Of a DNA stretch of 14,827 bases, positions 1 to 7,049 are shown in pieces. Each line of letters begins with the position of its first letter. The first letter of the stretch is position 1. Source of the stretch: Candidatus Methylomirabilota bacterium (lineage in GTDB: Bacteria; Methylomirabilota; Methylomirabilia; Methylomirabilales; Methylomirabilaceae); contig JAGWRQ010000035.1 of assembly GCA_028869615.1 (NCBI GenBank), positions 1-14,827 on the forward strand, in the 5' to 3' direction. The notes under the pieces are model-generated. The model was not told the DNA's origin. It searched no databases and saw only the letters and a program-made list of their open reading frames with translations. Position numbers and translations under genes: made by a program.

Positions 1-563
1 CGGTCACCATCATTGAGGCAGGTCCGTGTCCGGTGGTACAGCGGAAGACCATCGGCACTGACGGCTACGAGGCGATCCAGATCGGCTATCAGGCGGAACG
101 CAAGGCAAAGAAGGTCACCAAGCCGCTCAAGGGTCACTTCGACAAGGCCAAGGTGGCTCCACAGAAACATCTCGGAGAGTTCCATCTGGAGTCGCCGGAG
201 AGCACGAAGTACGCCGTCGGCCAGGTTCTGACCGTAGGCCTCTTCGAGCCGGGAGAGAAAGTCCGGGTTACCGGTATCACGAAGGGGAAAGGGTTTCAGG
301 GCGGGGTCAAGCGGTGGGGGTATCGAGGCGGTCCAGAGACTCACGGCTCCATGTTCCACCGAGCCCCCGGCTCAATCGGCGCTTCGTCCTTTCCGTCCCG
401 CGTCTTCAAAGGGCACCATATGCCAGGACGGATGGGGTCAGATACGATGACCGTCAAGGGGCTTAAGGTGGTGAAGGTCATTCCAGAGCAGAACCTGGTG
501 CTGGTGAAGGGCGCTGTGCCTGGACCGGCCGGTGGCCTGGTCACGATCTGCAAGCGAGGCTGA
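1..563 (+). CDS. rplC: 50S ribosomal protein L3, 5'-partial
   Basis: L3 is a primary 23S rRNA-binding protein that helps start assembly of the large subunit and extends toward the peptidyl transferase centre. The gene enters from outside the window. The first complete codon is at position 3, and the frame reads VTIIEAGPCPVVQ, a typical early L3 segment, so only about 20-25 N-terminal residues should be missing. The GTG at 33 is therefore internal and not a start. Family landmarks are GKGFQGG followed by KRWG (about 285-325), THGSMFHRAPGSIG (about 340-380) and FKGHHMPGRMG (about 408-438). The glutamine that PrmB methylates in E. coli (PGSIGQ) is alanine here, as I recall in many other bacteria. 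It is followed 4 nt later by rplD, the usual S10-operon order. Confidence 0.97.
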   Translation, partial: VTIIEAGPCPVVQRKTIGTDGYEAIQIGYQAERKAKKVTKPLKGHFDKAKVAPQKHLGEFHLESPESTKYAVGQVLTVGLFEPGEKVRVTGITKGKGFQGGVKRWGYRGGPETHGSMFHRAPGSIGASSFPSRVFKGHHMPGRMGSDTMTVKGLKVVKVIPEQNLVLVKGAVPGPAGGLVTICKRG

Positions 564-567
564 GGCG

Positions 568-1203
568 ATGTCGGTTATAGTCCAGGCTCTGGATACGAAC
601 GGCGTGAAGACAGCAGATGTCGCCCTCGATGAGGCGGTCTTCGGCGCCGTCGCTCCGTCGCATCTATTGCATGATGTGGTCCGAATGCAACTGGCGAATC
701 GTCGTCAGGGGACCGCGTCAACCCGCACACGGTCCGAGGTGCGCGGTGGTGGGAAGAAGCCCTGGAAGCAGAAGGGGACCGGTCGGGCTCGAGCCGGAAC
801 GCGACGCTCACCCCTGTGGCGCGGTGGGGGGACGGTGTTCGGTCCGAAGCCTCGGAGTTACGGCTATGTGGTCCCGCGGCAGGTACGGGCGGCCGCGCTT
901 CGGGCTGCCCTTTCTGAGAAAGTTCGGGCCGGACAGTTTATGGTGGTGGACAGCCTTTCACTGGAAGAGCCAAGCACCAAGGCGTTCAAGGCCCTACTTG
1001 AGCGATTGGGGGTTCAGGGGCGCGCCTTGCTTGTGACAGACCAAGCTCGGCAAGATGATGCGGTGGTCAAGTCCTGTCGTAATCTACCCCATCTTACGCT
1101 TGTACCCACGCAGGGGCTGAACGTGTACGATATCCTGAGGCATGATACGCTTGTCATGACCAAGGATGCGGTGAGCGCGGTCGAAGAGGCGTGGAGGCCA
1201 TGA
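568..1203 (+). CDS. rplD: 50S ribosomal protein L4 (L4/L1e family)
   Basis: L4 binds 23S rRNA domain I and lines the peptide exit tunnel. In E. coli it also represses its own S10 operon, but the leader where that would act lies outside this window. The 211-residue product has the diagnostic rRNA-binding extended loop at residues 42-95, including [20 protein letters not shown] and [14 protein letters not shown], then a C-terminal Rossmann-like half with ALLVTD (153-158) and LNVYDIL (184-190). An in-frame upstream start at 532 would overlap rplC and lacks L4 similarity. ATG 568, 4 nt after the rplC stop, gives the normal N-terminus. The 3' end overlaps rplW by ATGA. Length and motifs are canonical. 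Confidence 0.97.
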   Translation: MSVIVQALDTNGVKTADVALDEAVFGAVAPSHLLHDVVRMQLANRRQGTASTRTRSEVRGGGKKPWKQKGTGRARAGTRRSPLWRGGGTVFGPKPRSYGYVVPRQVRAAALRAALSEKVRAGQFMVVDSLSLEEPSTKAFKALLERLGVQGRALLVTDQARQDDAVVKSCRNLPHLTLVPTQGLNVYDILRHDTLVMTKDAVSAVEEAWRP

Positions 1204-1490
1204 GAGAGGCGTATCAGGTTATCCGTCGTCCTCTCATTACCGAGAAGGGGACAGATTTGAAGGACCAGACCAACCAGTACCTTTTCGAAGTGGCCCGGGA
1301 TGCCAATAAGATCGAGATCAAACGCGCGATCGAATCGTTGTTTCGGGTGAAGGTACGTCAGGTGCGGACGCTCTCGGTCAAGGGCAAAAAAAAGCGGCTG
1401 GGGCGTTTTGTCGGCCGTACATCCGATTGGAAGAAGGCAGTGGCCACCCTGAAAGCAGGGGAAACCATCGAGTTCTTCGAGGGAGCATAG
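1200..1490 (+). CDS. rplW: 50S ribosomal protein L23
   Basis: L23 sits at the exit of the nascent-peptide tunnel, where trigger factor and the signal recognition particle dock. The 96-residue protein has the family start RRPLITEKG (9-17), the core [17 protein letters not shown] (29-45), the basic loop KGKKKRLGR (61-69) and ends at EFFEGA, the expected length. ATG 1200 overlaps the rplD stop as ATGA with GGAGG at 1193-1197, so translation is probably coupled. A GTG at 1191 would add three residues before the conserved start and is less likely. The stop codon abuts the rplB ATG with no spacer. Confidence 0.97.
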   Translation: MREAYQVIRRPLITEKGTDLKDQTNQYLFEVARDANKIEIKRAIESLFRVKVRQVRTLSVKGKKKRLGRFVGRTSDWKKAVATLKAGETIEFFEGA

Positions 1491-2309
1491 ATGCCGATTC
1501 GAGCCTATAATCCGACATCCCCAGGCAGGCGCTTCCAGACGGTTCTGGAGTACGCTGATGTGACCAGGCCCGCTCCGGAGAAGGCGCTTCTCCGTCCGCT
1601 GAGGAAGAGCGGGGGGCGGAACGCGGCCGGCAGGCTCACCGTGCGACATCGCGGAGGTGGGCACAAGCGGCAATATCGCCTCGTTGATTTCAAGCGGAAT
1701 AAGTCCGGGGTCCCCGCAAAAGTGGCGTCGATTGAGTACGATCCGAACCGTTCCGCGCGAATTGCGCTCCTCCACTATGCGGATGGGGAGAAGCGGTATA
1801 TCGTGGGGCCATTGGGCCTTCAGGTTGGGGAGCAACTGATGTCCGGTCCTGACGCCGAGATCAAGGTCGGTAATGCCCTCCCATTGCGCGCGATTCCAGT
1901 CGGCCTCACGATCCATAATCTTGAGTTAAGGCCCGGTAAAGGAGCTCAACTGGCAAGAAGCGCCGGCTCCGGCGTGCAATTCTTGGCCAAAGAGGGTGAG
2001 TACGGTTTGGTGAAGCTTCCCTCCGGTGAGTTGCGTCGGATCAGCCTTGATTGTATGGCAGTCATCGGTCAAGTAGGGAACCTGGACTACGAGAACGTGT
2101 CGTTGGGGAAGGCTGGGCGGTCGCGATGGCTCGGGATCAGGCCCGCGGTTCGGGGTGTGGCCATGAACCCCCATGATCACCCGCTGGGTGGTGGCGAGGG
2201 AAAATCGTCCGGCGGTCGCCATCCCTGTAGTCCCTGGGGGAAACTCGAGCGAAAAACCCGAAAAAAGGGGAAGCCCTCGGATCGCTTGATTGTGAAACGG
2301 AGAAAATAA
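1491..2309 (+). CDS. rplB: 50S ribosomal protein L2
   Basis: L2 is one of the most conserved ribosomal proteins. It is needed for subunit association and for peptidyl transferase activity of the 50S subunit. The 272 residues show the N-terminal PTSPGRR (8-14), [19 protein letters not shown] (53-71), [11 protein letters not shown] (82-92), [12 protein letters not shown] (148-159) and the C-terminal [16 protein letters not shown] (222-237). The histidine of the DHP motif (E. coli H229 in Met-less numbering) is kept as H230. The usual next segment HPHGGG reads HPLGGG, and the residue before the aspartate is histidine instead of valine. The SD GAGGGAG at 1479-1485 lies within the end of rplW. A hairpin-rich gap of about 60 nt follows. 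Confidence 0.97.
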   Translation: MPIRAYNPTSPGRRFQTVLEYADVTRPAPEKALLRPLRKSGGRNAAGRLTVRHRGGGHKRQYRLVDFKRNKSGVPAKVASIEYDPNRSARIALLHYADGEKRYIVGPLGLQVGEQLMSGPDAEIKVGNALPLRAIPVGLTIHNLELRPGKGAQLARSAGSGVQFLAKEGEYGLVKLPSGELRRISLDCMAVIGQVGNLDYENVSLGKAGRSRWLGIRPAVRGVAMNPHDHPLGGGEGKSSGGRHPCSPWGKLERKTRKKGKPSDRLIVKRRK

Positions 2310-2316
2310 GTTTCGT

Positions 2317-2355
2317 GTTTCGAGTTCCGGGTTGAAATAACCCGAAACCCGAAAC
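2317..2355 (+). repeat. long imperfect inverted repeat in the rplB-rpsS gap
   Basis: The left arm 2317-2333 (gtttcgagttccgggtt) and right arm 2339-2355 (aacccgaaacccgaaac) are complementary at 15 of 17 positions, with two A/C mismatches and a 5-nt loop (gaaat). The transcript would form a strong stem 7 nt before the rpsS SD. It has no downstream T-run, so it does not look like an intrinsic terminator. The GGGTTTCGGGTTTC-like repetition within the arms suggests a mobile or dispersed small repeat. An mRNA-stability or attenuation hairpin is the alternative. Confidence 0.8.
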
Positions 2356-2362
2356 CTGATGT

Positions 2363-2367
2363 GGAGG
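2363..2367 (+). promoter_or_regulatory. ribosome binding site that fixes the rpsS GTG start
   Basis: GGAGG lies 5 nt before GTG 2373. It overlaps the alternative GTG 2361 reading, so it supports the shorter S19 with a non-ATG start. Confidence 0.75.
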
Positions 2368-2372
2368 TTAGC

Positions 2373-2657
2373 GTGCCGCGTTCACTGAAAAAGGGTGCGT
2401 ACGTAGATCCGAAGCTCCTCAAGAAGATCGAGGCGATGAATGAGGGACGGGAGAAGAAGATCATCAAGTCCTGGTCGAGGCGGTCCGTTATCCTTCCAGA
2501 ATTTGTCGGGCATACGCTGGCGATCCATAACGGGAAGAAGTTTATCCCGATTTACATTAGTGAGAATATGGTCGGGCATAAGCTGGGAGAGTTTTCTCCA
2601 ACCAGAACCTTCCGTGGGCATGGGGCGCATACCGCGCGTTCCACTGCATTAAAATAA
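2373..2657 (+). CDS. rpsS: 30S ribosomal protein S19
   Basis: S19 lies in the head of the small subunit, pairs with S13 and contacts the A-site finger of 23S rRNA. The 94-residue product shows MPRSLKKG at the start, WSRRS (34-38), [13 protein letters not shown] (45-57), MVGHKLGEF (66-74) and the C-terminal [11 protein letters not shown] (81-91). I choose GTG 2373 over the in-frame GTG 2361. It gives the family-standard N-terminus and has GGAGG at 2363-2367, 5 nt upstream, whereas the earlier GTG would overlap that SD. It follows the hairpin at 2317-2355 and precedes rplV by 18 nt. Confidence 0.95.
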   Translation: MPRSLKKGAYVDPKLLKKIEAMNEGREKKIIKSWSRRSVILPEFVGHTLAIHNGKKFIPIYISENMVGHKLGEFSPTRTFRGHGAHTARSTALK

Positions 2658-2675
2658 AAGAGGATTGTGTCGATC

Positions 2676-3023
2676 ATGGAATGCCGCGCAGTCGGCCGTT
2701 TTATAGGAATTCCGCCACGTAAGGCGAGGCTCGTCATTGACCTGATTCGCGGTCGCGGCATTAATCAGGCGCTCGACACCGTGAGGTATACGAAAAAGTA
2801 TGCCGCTAGGGCCATAGAGAAGATTCTCAAATCGGCGCTTGCCAATGCGCAGCATAACCATGGAGCGAAGAATATCGATCGTCTGTTCGTCAAGGAAGCC
2901 TTTGTCGATCAGGGCCCGACTGTCAAGCGCTTCCGGCCCCGTGCGATGGGACGGGCGAACCCGATTAAAAAGCGAAGCAGCCATATCACTATCGTCCTGA
3001 CGGAGAAGGAAGCTGCCCTGTAA
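2676..3023 (+). CDS. rplV: 50S ribosomal protein L22
   Basis: L22 spans the large subunit, and its long beta-hairpin forms part of the exit tunnel constriction together with L4, a known site of macrolide-resistance mutations. The 115 residues show MECRAVGRFIGIPPRKARLV (1-20), DLIRG (22-26), the SALANAQHN helix (53-61) and the hairpin tip RFRPRAMGRA (85-94). ATG 2676 gives the family-like start and lies 11 nt after AGGA (2661-2664). An in-frame GTG at 2667 would sit only 2 nt from that SD. The bases GTCGATC before this ATG are the same as those before rpsH. A 141-nt gap containing a hairpin and a repeat separates it from rpsC. Confidence 0.95.
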   Translation: MECRAVGRFIGIPPRKARLVIDLIRGRGINQALDTVRYTKKYAARAIEKILKSALANAQHNHGAKNIDRLFVKEAFVDQGPTVKRFRPRAMGRANPIKKRSSHITIVLTEKEAAL

Positions 3024-3032
3024 CTGAGTCTT

Positions 3033-3062
3033 CGCGGGAGGCCGTATGAGCCGTCTCCTGTG
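3033..3062 (+). other. 10-bp hairpin just after rplV
   Basis: Bases 3033-3042 (cgcgggaggc) pair with 3053-3062 (gtctcctgtg) without interruption: seven Watson-Crick and three G-T pairs, with a 10-nt loop. It starts 9 nt after the rplV stop. No T-run follows, so termination is unlikely. It may be an RNA processing or stability element, or chance. Confidence 0.45.
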
Positions 3063-3070
3063 GGCAAAAT

Positions 3071-3143
3071 AGCTGTCAGTGGTCAGCATTCAGCTGTCAG
3101 CTTCAGGTAAAAACAAGGAACGTATCAGTAAAGCTGATAGCTT
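3071..3143 (+). repeat. dispersed TCAGC/AGCTGA repeat, copy A, upstream of rpsC
   Basis: The left end AGCTGTCAG (3071-3079) can pair with CTGATAGCT (3134-3142) through eight Watson-Crick pairs and one G-T pair. The 19 bases at 3076-3094 match 18 of 19 bases of copy B (6233-6251), and AAGCTGATAGCT at 3131-3142 is identical to 6255-6266. AGCTGTCAG recurs at 3092-3100. An inner hairpin TATCAG/CTGATA (3123-3128, 3134-3139) is also possible. It ends 12 nt before the rpsC SD. It looks like a REP- or MITE-type element that landed in a gap. Confidence 0.75.
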
Positions 3144-3164
3144 CTACTAAATGACGGAGGTGTG

Positions 3165-3872
3165 ATGGGACAGAAGGTGCACCCTGTAGGATTTCGACTG
3201 GGCCTCATTAAACCATGGAGGTCCAGGTGGTTCGCCACAAAAGGGTATGCAGATGCCCTGCACGAAGACCTCAAATTCCGGCGCTTCATCAAGGAACGGG
3301 TCTACCACGCTGGGGTGTCCGCGATCGACATCGAACGAAAGGCTGACCAGGTTCGTGTTGTGATCCATACCGCGAGGCCCGGTATCATTATCGGGAAAAA
3401 GGGTTCCGAGGTCGATAAGTTAAAGGCCGCGCTGTCCGGTATGACCAAGAAACCGATTCAATTGGACATCGTCGAAGTTCGACGGGCGGAACTGGACGCC
3501 CAATTGATCGCTGAGCAGATCGCTTCCCAATTGATGCGCCGGGTCGCGTTCAGGCGGGCCATGAAGAAAACCGTCCAGTCCTCGATGCGGTTGGGGGCTC
3601 AGGGCGTGCAGATTGCGTGCGCCGGCCGGCTGGCCGGGGCAGAGATTGCGCGCAGAGAATGGTATCGCGAGGGCAGGATGCCGTTAAATACGCTGCGGGC
3701 CGACATCGATTACGGGTTCACTCAGGCCAAGACCACGTACGGGCTGATCGGGGTCAAGTGCTGGGTCTACCATGGGGAGGCGATGCCGGAGACGGTGGCG
3801 GCTCAACAGGAACGGGAGATGCCGCAAGCAGGCCAGCGTCGGCCCAGGGGGCTTAACCCGCCGCAGGGTTAG
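3165..3872 (+). CDS. rpsC: 30S ribosomal protein S3
   Basis: S3 lies at the mRNA entry tunnel of the small subunit and takes part in mRNA unwinding. The 235 residues begin [13 protein letters not shown], contain a KH RNA-binding domain with IIIGKKG (74-80; GKKG loop 77-80) and continue with the C-terminal S3 domain, including [13 protein letters not shown] (154-166), [15 protein letters not shown] (170-184) and [10 protein letters not shown] (196-205). The basic tail beyond residue 210 is poorly conserved, as usual. ATG 3165 has GGAGG at 3156-3160. The in-frame GTG 3162 directly before it would leave only a 1-nt spacing. The gene follows the repeat-bearing gap and precedes rplP by 8 nt. Confidence 0.97.
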   Translation: MGQKVHPVGFRLGLIKPWRSRWFATKGYADALHEDLKFRRFIKERVYHAGVSAIDIERKADQVRVVIHTARPGIIIGKKGSEVDKLKAALSGMTKKPIQLDIVEVRRAELDAQLIAEQIASQLMRRVAFRRAMKKTVQSSMRLGAQGVQIACAGRLAGAEIARREWYREGRMPLNTLRADIDYGFTQAKTTYGLIGVKCWVYHGEAMPETVAAQQEREMPQAGQRRPRGLNPPQG

Positions 3873-3880
3873 GGAACGCG

Positions 3881-4300
3881 ATGCTGGCGCCAAAGCGAGT
3901 CAAGTTTCGGAAGCAACACCGGGGGCGGCGGTCAGGGATTGCCGTCAGCGGTTCGACGTTGGCCTTTGGAGAATATGGCCTGAAAGCGTTGGAAGCGGCA
4001 TGGATTACCAATCGCCAGATCGAGGCGGCTCGTCGGGCCATGACGCGCCATATCAAGAGGGGCGGCAAGGTGTGGATCCGAATCTTCCCGGATAAACCGA
4101 TCACGAAGAAGCCTGCGGAGACTCGGATGGGTAAGGGGAAGGGCGCGCCGGAAGGTTGGGTGGCGGTGGTGAAGCCCGGTCGCGTCCTATGCGAGATGGA
4201 AGGAGTCACGGAGACAACCGCCAAGGAAGCCATGCGTCTCGCTGCGCATAAACTGCCTATCGCCACGCGGTTTGTGTCCCGTACGATGGCGGTGAGCTGA
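3881..4300 (+). CDS. rplP: 50S ribosomal protein L16
   Basis: L16 organises the tRNA-binding side of the 50S subunit near the A site and is added late in assembly. The 139-residue product matches the family from end to end: [16 protein letters not shown] (1-16), [10 protein letters not shown] (29-38), [17 protein letters not shown] (41-57), [11 protein letters not shown] (63-73), [15 protein letters not shown] (81-95) and [12 protein letters not shown] (121-132). AGGGAA at 3871-3876, across the rpsC stop, is a usable SD. It sits in its normal place between rpsC and rpmC, and nothing looks unusual. Confidence 0.97.
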   Translation: MLAPKRVKFRKQHRGRRSGIAVSGSTLAFGEYGLKALEAAWITNRQIEAARRAMTRHIKRGGKVWIRIFPDKPITKKPAETRMGKGKGAPEGWVAVVKPGRVLCEMEGVTETTAKEAMRLAAHKLPIATRFVSRTMAVS

Positions 4301-4308
4301 GGGCAAGG

Positions 4309-4530
4309 ATGGATGCGAAGGCGTTCCGTGAATTGAGCGAGGCAGAGTTGGAGCAAAAGCTTCACGAGATCAGAGATGAACTCTTTAAGCTGAAGCTGAG
4401 GGCTTCGGTGGCGCAACTTGAGAACCCGGCCCGTATCCGCCAACTTCGTCGGGAGATCGCCGTCGGAGAGACGGTGCGGAAAGAGTCCGTGCGTAAGCAA
4501 GCATTACCAGAGGTGGAGCGGACGCCATGA
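4309..4530 (+). CDS. rpmC: 50S ribosomal protein L29
   Basis: L29 is a small two-helix protein beside L23 at the exit-tunnel opening, part of the docking surface for targeting factors. The 73 residues have the family pattern: [43 protein letters not shown] (about 9-51), two antiparallel helices rich in Leu, Glu and Arg, with the conserved LENPxRIRxLRR turn. The tail after residue 60 is slightly longer than usual. The start ATG 4309 follows GAGGG at 4299-4303. The stop overlaps rpsQ by ATGA. Confidence 0.95.
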   Translation: MDAKAFRELSEAELEQKLHEIRDELFKLKLRASVAQLENPARIRQLRREIAVGETVRKESVRKQALPEVERTP

Positions 4531-4796
4531 CCGAACAGAAGAAGAGAGGTCGTCGAAAAGCCTTAGTGGGGGTCGTGGTGAGCGACAAGATGCAAAAGAC
4601 CGTTGTGGTCATGGTCGAGCGTCTGGTACGTCATGCGGCATACGGCAAAATGATCCGCTGGCGGACAAAGGTCAAAGCTCACGACGAGGACAATCGGTGC
4701 AGTACAGGGGACAAGGTTGCCATAGAAGAGGCTCGGCCTTTGAGTAAAGAGAAGCATTGGCGGGTCACAGAAATCCTGGAGAAGGCGGCTGTGTAG
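4527..4796 (+). CDS. rpsQ: 30S ribosomal protein S17
   Basis: S17 is an OB-fold primary 16S rRNA-binding protein of the 30S body. The 89 residues contain [18 protein letters not shown] (15-32), the [19 protein letters not shown] stretch (36-54) and the signature [20 protein letters not shown] (61-80). ATG 4527 overlaps the rpmC stop as ATGA, with GGAG at 4515-4518. It is the last gene of the S10-type part. A gap of about 70 nt follows with only a weak AGGTG/CACCT inverted pair (4801-4805, 4822-4826), to which I give no function. Confidence 0.96.
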   Translation: MTEQKKRGRRKALVGVVVSDKMQKTVVVMVERLVRHAAYGKMIRWRTKVKAHDEDNRCSTGDKVAIEEARPLSKEKHWRVTEILEKAAV

Positions 4797-4865
4797 TGGT
4801 AGGTGCCTCGCCGTTCGCTCTCACCTCAGTTATGACGTGGATGGGTACGAGGAAGGTAGACGATT

Positions 4866-5234
4866 ATGATCGGCTTACGGACAATTATGGAGGTGGCCGA
4901 CAATTCCGGCGCCAAGCGGATCTCCCTGATCAAGGTGCTGGGAGGATCTGGAAAGCGGTATGCCCGCTTGGGCGATGTCATCGTCGCGAACGTGAAGGAG
5001 GCGATCCCGGAGGGTTCGGTGAAGAAGGGCGCCGTGGTAAAAGCGGTGGTGGTCAGGACGTCGAAAGAAATGCGGCGCTCGGATGGCTCGTATATCAAAT
5101 TCGATCGCAACGCGGCCGTGCTCCTGAACGAGCAGAATAACCCAGTCGGCACCCGGATTTTTGGTCCGGTGGCCCGAGAGCTGCGTGAGGCGCGGTTTAT
5201 GAAGATTATCTCCCTGGCGCCAGAGGTAGTCTGA
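4866..5234 (+). CDS. rplN: 50S ribosomal protein L14
   Basis: L14 sits at the subunit interface, where it joins bridges to 16S rRNA and is the docking site of the silencing factor RsfS. The 122 residues match the family throughout: [17 protein letters not shown] (1-17), [23 protein letters not shown] (24-46), [14 protein letters not shown] (52-65), [15 protein letters not shown] (74-88) and [13 protein letters not shown] (95-107). ATG 4866 has GAGGAAGG at 4849-4856, 9 nt upstream. In E. coli this gene opens the spc operon. I find no convincing promoter or terminator in the gap before it, so it may be read through from rpsQ. Confidence 0.97.
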   Translation: MIGLRTIMEVADNSGAKRISLIKVLGGSGKRYARLGDVIVANVKEAIPEGSVKKGAVVKAVVVRTSKEMRRSDGSYIKFDRNAAVLLNEQNNPVGTRIFGPVARELREARFMKIISLAPEVV

Positions 5235-5264
5235 GGTGGCGAGGGCTGAATCTGTGAGGGTATG

Positions 5265-5594
5265 ATGGCGGTGAGACAGGGGCTTCAGGTCAAGAAGAAC
5301 GATCTGGTCGCCGTGATTGCTGGGAAGGACAAGGGGAAACGGGGCAAGGTGGTGAAGGTAATTCCCAAGACCCTGCGGGCCTTGGTGGAAAAGGTGAACC
5401 TTGTGAAGCGCCACACCAAGCCGGGCCAGGGCTCAAAGCAGGGGGGGATCCTTGAGCGAGAGAATCCCATTCATGCTTCGAACCTGATGCTGGTGTGCAA
5501 CAAATGCGACCGCCCCGTCCGTGTCGGCTTTAGTCGTCTCGCCGATGGCCGAAAGGTGCGGGTGTGTAAGAAGTGCGGCGAAGTGGTTGATTAG
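5265..5594 (+). CDS. rplX: 50S ribosomal protein L24, zinc-ribbon form
   Basis: L24 is an assembly-initiating protein that binds the 5' part of 23S rRNA. The 109 residues show the KOW motif region [18 protein letters not shown] (15-32), RHTKPG (49-54) and [13 protein letters not shown] (66-78). Two CxxC pairs in the C-terminal third (C78/C81 and C101/C104) should form a zinc ribbon, absent from E. coli L24 but known in many bacteria. ATG codons at 5262 and 5265 are both possible. I choose 5265 because it leaves 4 nt after GAGGG (5256-5260) and gives MAVRQG. A GTG at 5271 is a third option. The stop lies 10 nt before rplE. Confidence 0.95.
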   Translation: MAVRQGLQVKKNDLVAVIAGKDKGKRGKVVKVIPKTLRALVEKVNLVKRHTKPGQGSKQGGILERENPIHASNLMLVCNKCDRPVRVGFSRLADGRKVRVCKKCGEVVD

Positions 5595-5604
5595 GGGAAG
5601 GATG

Positions 5605-6219
5605 ATGGCGCAAGGGGCCAAAACAAAGGAGAAAGAGAAATCGGACGTGAGGGAGTCTCAAACGGAGCCTCGCGCCATGCCACGACTCCGCGAACGCTTT
5701 CGCGACGCGATTGCCCCAGCCCTTATGAAACAGTTCAGGTATAAGAATATCTGGCAGGTGCCCCGTCCCTCGAAGGTTGTCATCAATATGGGGCTGGGGG
5801 AGGCGGTAGCGAATGTGAAGGTGATCGACGCCGCCGTCGAGGAGCTCTCAGCCGTGACCGGACAAAAGCCGGTCGTCACACGCGCCAAAAAGTCCGAGGC
5901 TGGGTTTAAGCTGAGGACCGGGGTGCCTATCGGCTGCAAGGTCACCCTGCGCGGGGATCGGATGTATGAGTTTCTCGATCGGTTCGTGAATGTCGCCCTG
6001 CCGCGCATCCGAGACTTCAGAGGCGTGCCGGCTAAGTCGTTCGACGGTCGTGGCAATTACAATCTCGGGGTGAAGGAACAGCTCATCTTCCCGGAGATCA
6101 AATACGACAAAGTGGATGCCGTTCGCGGAATGGATATCGCCATTGAGACTTCAGCGAAGACAGATGAGCAGGCGCGCGCGCTCTTGGAACATCTTGGATT
6201 CCCTTTTCAGAAGAGCTAA
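5605..6219 (+). CDS. rplE: 50S ribosomal protein L5, with probable N-terminal extension
   Basis: L5 belongs to the central protuberance and helps bring 5S rRNA into the 50S subunit with L18. The canonical body is PRLRERF (26-32), [17 protein letters not shown] (51-67), [20 protein letters not shown] (85-104), [10 protein letters not shown] (108-117) and [23 protein letters not shown] (137-159). From ATG 5605 the protein is 204 residues. The first 24 are a lysine- and glutamate-rich extension beyond the usual length of about 180. An internal ATG at 5677 would give 180 residues and has CGGAG 9 nt upstream, so the start is uncertain. ATG 5605 is favoured by AGGGGAAGG at 5593-5601 and by its closeness to rplX. 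Confidence 0.93.
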   Translation: MAQGAKTKEKEKSDVRESQTEPRAMPRLRERFRDAIAPALMKQFRYKNIWQVPRPSKVVINMGLGEAVANVKVIDAAVEELSAVTGQKPVVTRAKKSEAGFKLRTGVPIGCKVTLRGDRMYEFLDRFVNVALPRIRDFRGVPAKSFDGRGNYNLGVKEQLIFPEIKYDKVDAVRGMDIAIETSAKTDEQARALLEHLGFPFQKS

Positions 6220-6227
6220 TAGAGAAC

Positions 6228-6280
6228 GGCTATCAGTGGTCAGCCTTCAGCAGCAAGCTGATAGCTGACGGCTGAAAGCT
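6228..6280 (+). repeat. dispersed TCAGC/AGCTGA repeat, copy B, upstream of rpsN
   Basis: GGCTATCAG (6228-6236) can pair with CTGATAGCT (6258-6266) through eight Watson-Crick pairs and one G-T pair. The stretch 6233-6251 matches copy A at 18 of 19 positions, and 6255-6266 is identical to 3131-3142. The right part 6261-6280 matches copy C (12313-12332) at 15 of 20. The element fills nearly all of the 74-nt rplE-rpsN gap and ends just before the rpsN SD (gggag, 6282-6286). Confidence 0.75.
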
Positions 6281-6293
6281 CGGGAGTGTAGAT

Positions 6294-6479
6294 ATGGCCA
6301 AAACGTCGCTAATCGTCAAAAGCCGGCGTACGCCGAAATTCAAGGTGCGCAGTTATCACCGCTGCCGCATCTGCGGACGACCGCGCGGCTACCTCAGGAA
6401 GTTCGACATGTGCCGAATCTGCTTTCGGAATCTGGCGCTTCGGGGTGAGATTCCCGGCGTCATCAAGGCAAGTTGGTAA
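6294..6479 (+). CDS. rpsN: 30S ribosomal protein S14, short zinc-binding type
   Basis: S14 is in the 30S head and contacts S3, S10 and S19. The 61-residue length and four cysteines C24, C27, C40 and C43 mark the short zinc-ribbon form (also called rpsZ), not the 100-residue zinc-free form of E. coli. The start [19 protein letters not shown] and end [12 protein letters not shown] are typical. ATG 6294 follows GGGAG at 6282-6286 with 7 nt spacing. The SD lies immediately after repeat copy B, so initiation here may be affected by that element's folding. Confidence 0.97.
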   Translation: MAKTSLIVKSRRTPKFKVRSYHRCRICGRPRGYLRKFDMCRICFRNLALRGEIPGVIKASW

Positions 6480-6554
6480 AAGAGTTGCGTGTCTTCCGAG
6501 GGCCCGAGCATTACGGGCTGGCGCCTCGAGCGCTAAACGTGGAGTAAGTCGATC

Positions 6555-6950
6555 ATGATGACCGATCCTATAGCCGACATGCTGACCAGGGTCAGGAACG
6601 CCAACTTGGCCGTCCATGACAAAGTCTATATCCCGGCCTCAAAGGCGAAGATAGAGATTGCAAAGGTCCTACGGCAAGAGGGATATATCAAGAACTTCAA
6701 GGTGCTCGAAGTCGACAACCGTCGGGTGCTTCAGATCGACTTGAAGTACGGTACGGGGGACCAGCGGATCCTCGGTGGGCTTCGACGGGTCAGCCGACCC
6801 GGACTCCGGATATATGCGACGTCGCGGCGGCTGCCTCGGGTCATGAATGGTCTGGGCGTCGCGATCCTTTCGACTTCGCAAGGGATTATGACAGAGCGTG
6901 TGGCCAGAAATCGCGGGGTAGGCGGCGAGGTGCTGTGCTACGTCTGGTAA
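6555..6950 (+). CDS. rpsH: 30S ribosomal protein S8
   Basis: S8 binds the central domain of 16S rRNA. In E. coli it also represses the spc operon at a site near rplE, but I cannot identify a matching RNA site here. The 131 residues read [16 protein letters not shown] from residue 2, then the second-domain motifs [15 protein letters not shown] (74-88), [21 protein letters not shown] (93-113) and the end [14 protein letters not shown] 6555 and ATG 6558 are adjacent. I use 6555 because GGAG (6541-6544) is 10 nt away, but the shorter start is equally family-like. The gap from rpsN holds only a 6-bp stem (6501-6506 with 6514-6519). Confidence 0.95.
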   Translation: MMTDPIADMLTRVRNANLAVHDKVYIPASKAKIEIAKVLRQEGYIKNFKVLEVDNRRVLQIDLKYGTGDQRILGGLRRVSRPGLRIYATSRRLPRVMNGLGVAILSTSQGIMTERVARNRGVGGEVLCYVW

Positions 6951-7049
6951 GAGCAGGCGAGGCCGTTGATCGGGGTTGTGGGTGTGAAGGGTAGCGCGTT
7001 GGGTGCGTCGGCGCAATGAGAGCTGTACGGTAGAGGAAACAGGTAGGGT

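Noticed and set aside
1014..1916. Long minus-strand open frame of 300 codons
   Set aside because: It lies opposite rplD, rplW and rplB, which have unmistakable family motifs. Its translation resembles no family and it has no SD.
2317..2355. Intrinsic terminator after rplB
   Set aside because: No T-run follows the stem, and termination would cut off essential downstream genes.
3151..3165. Four-codon frame ATG..TGA overlapping the rpsC start
   Set aside because: No SD of its own, and it includes the rpsC SD; most likely chance.
4801..4826. AGGTG/CACCT inverted pair before rplN as a regulatory hairpin or terminator
   Set aside because: Only 5 bp with a 16-nt loop and no T-run; too weak to support.
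6976..7019. Short GTG frame in the rpsH-rplF gap
   Set aside because: Weak SD, ends 30 nt before rplF without coupling, and no family resemblance.
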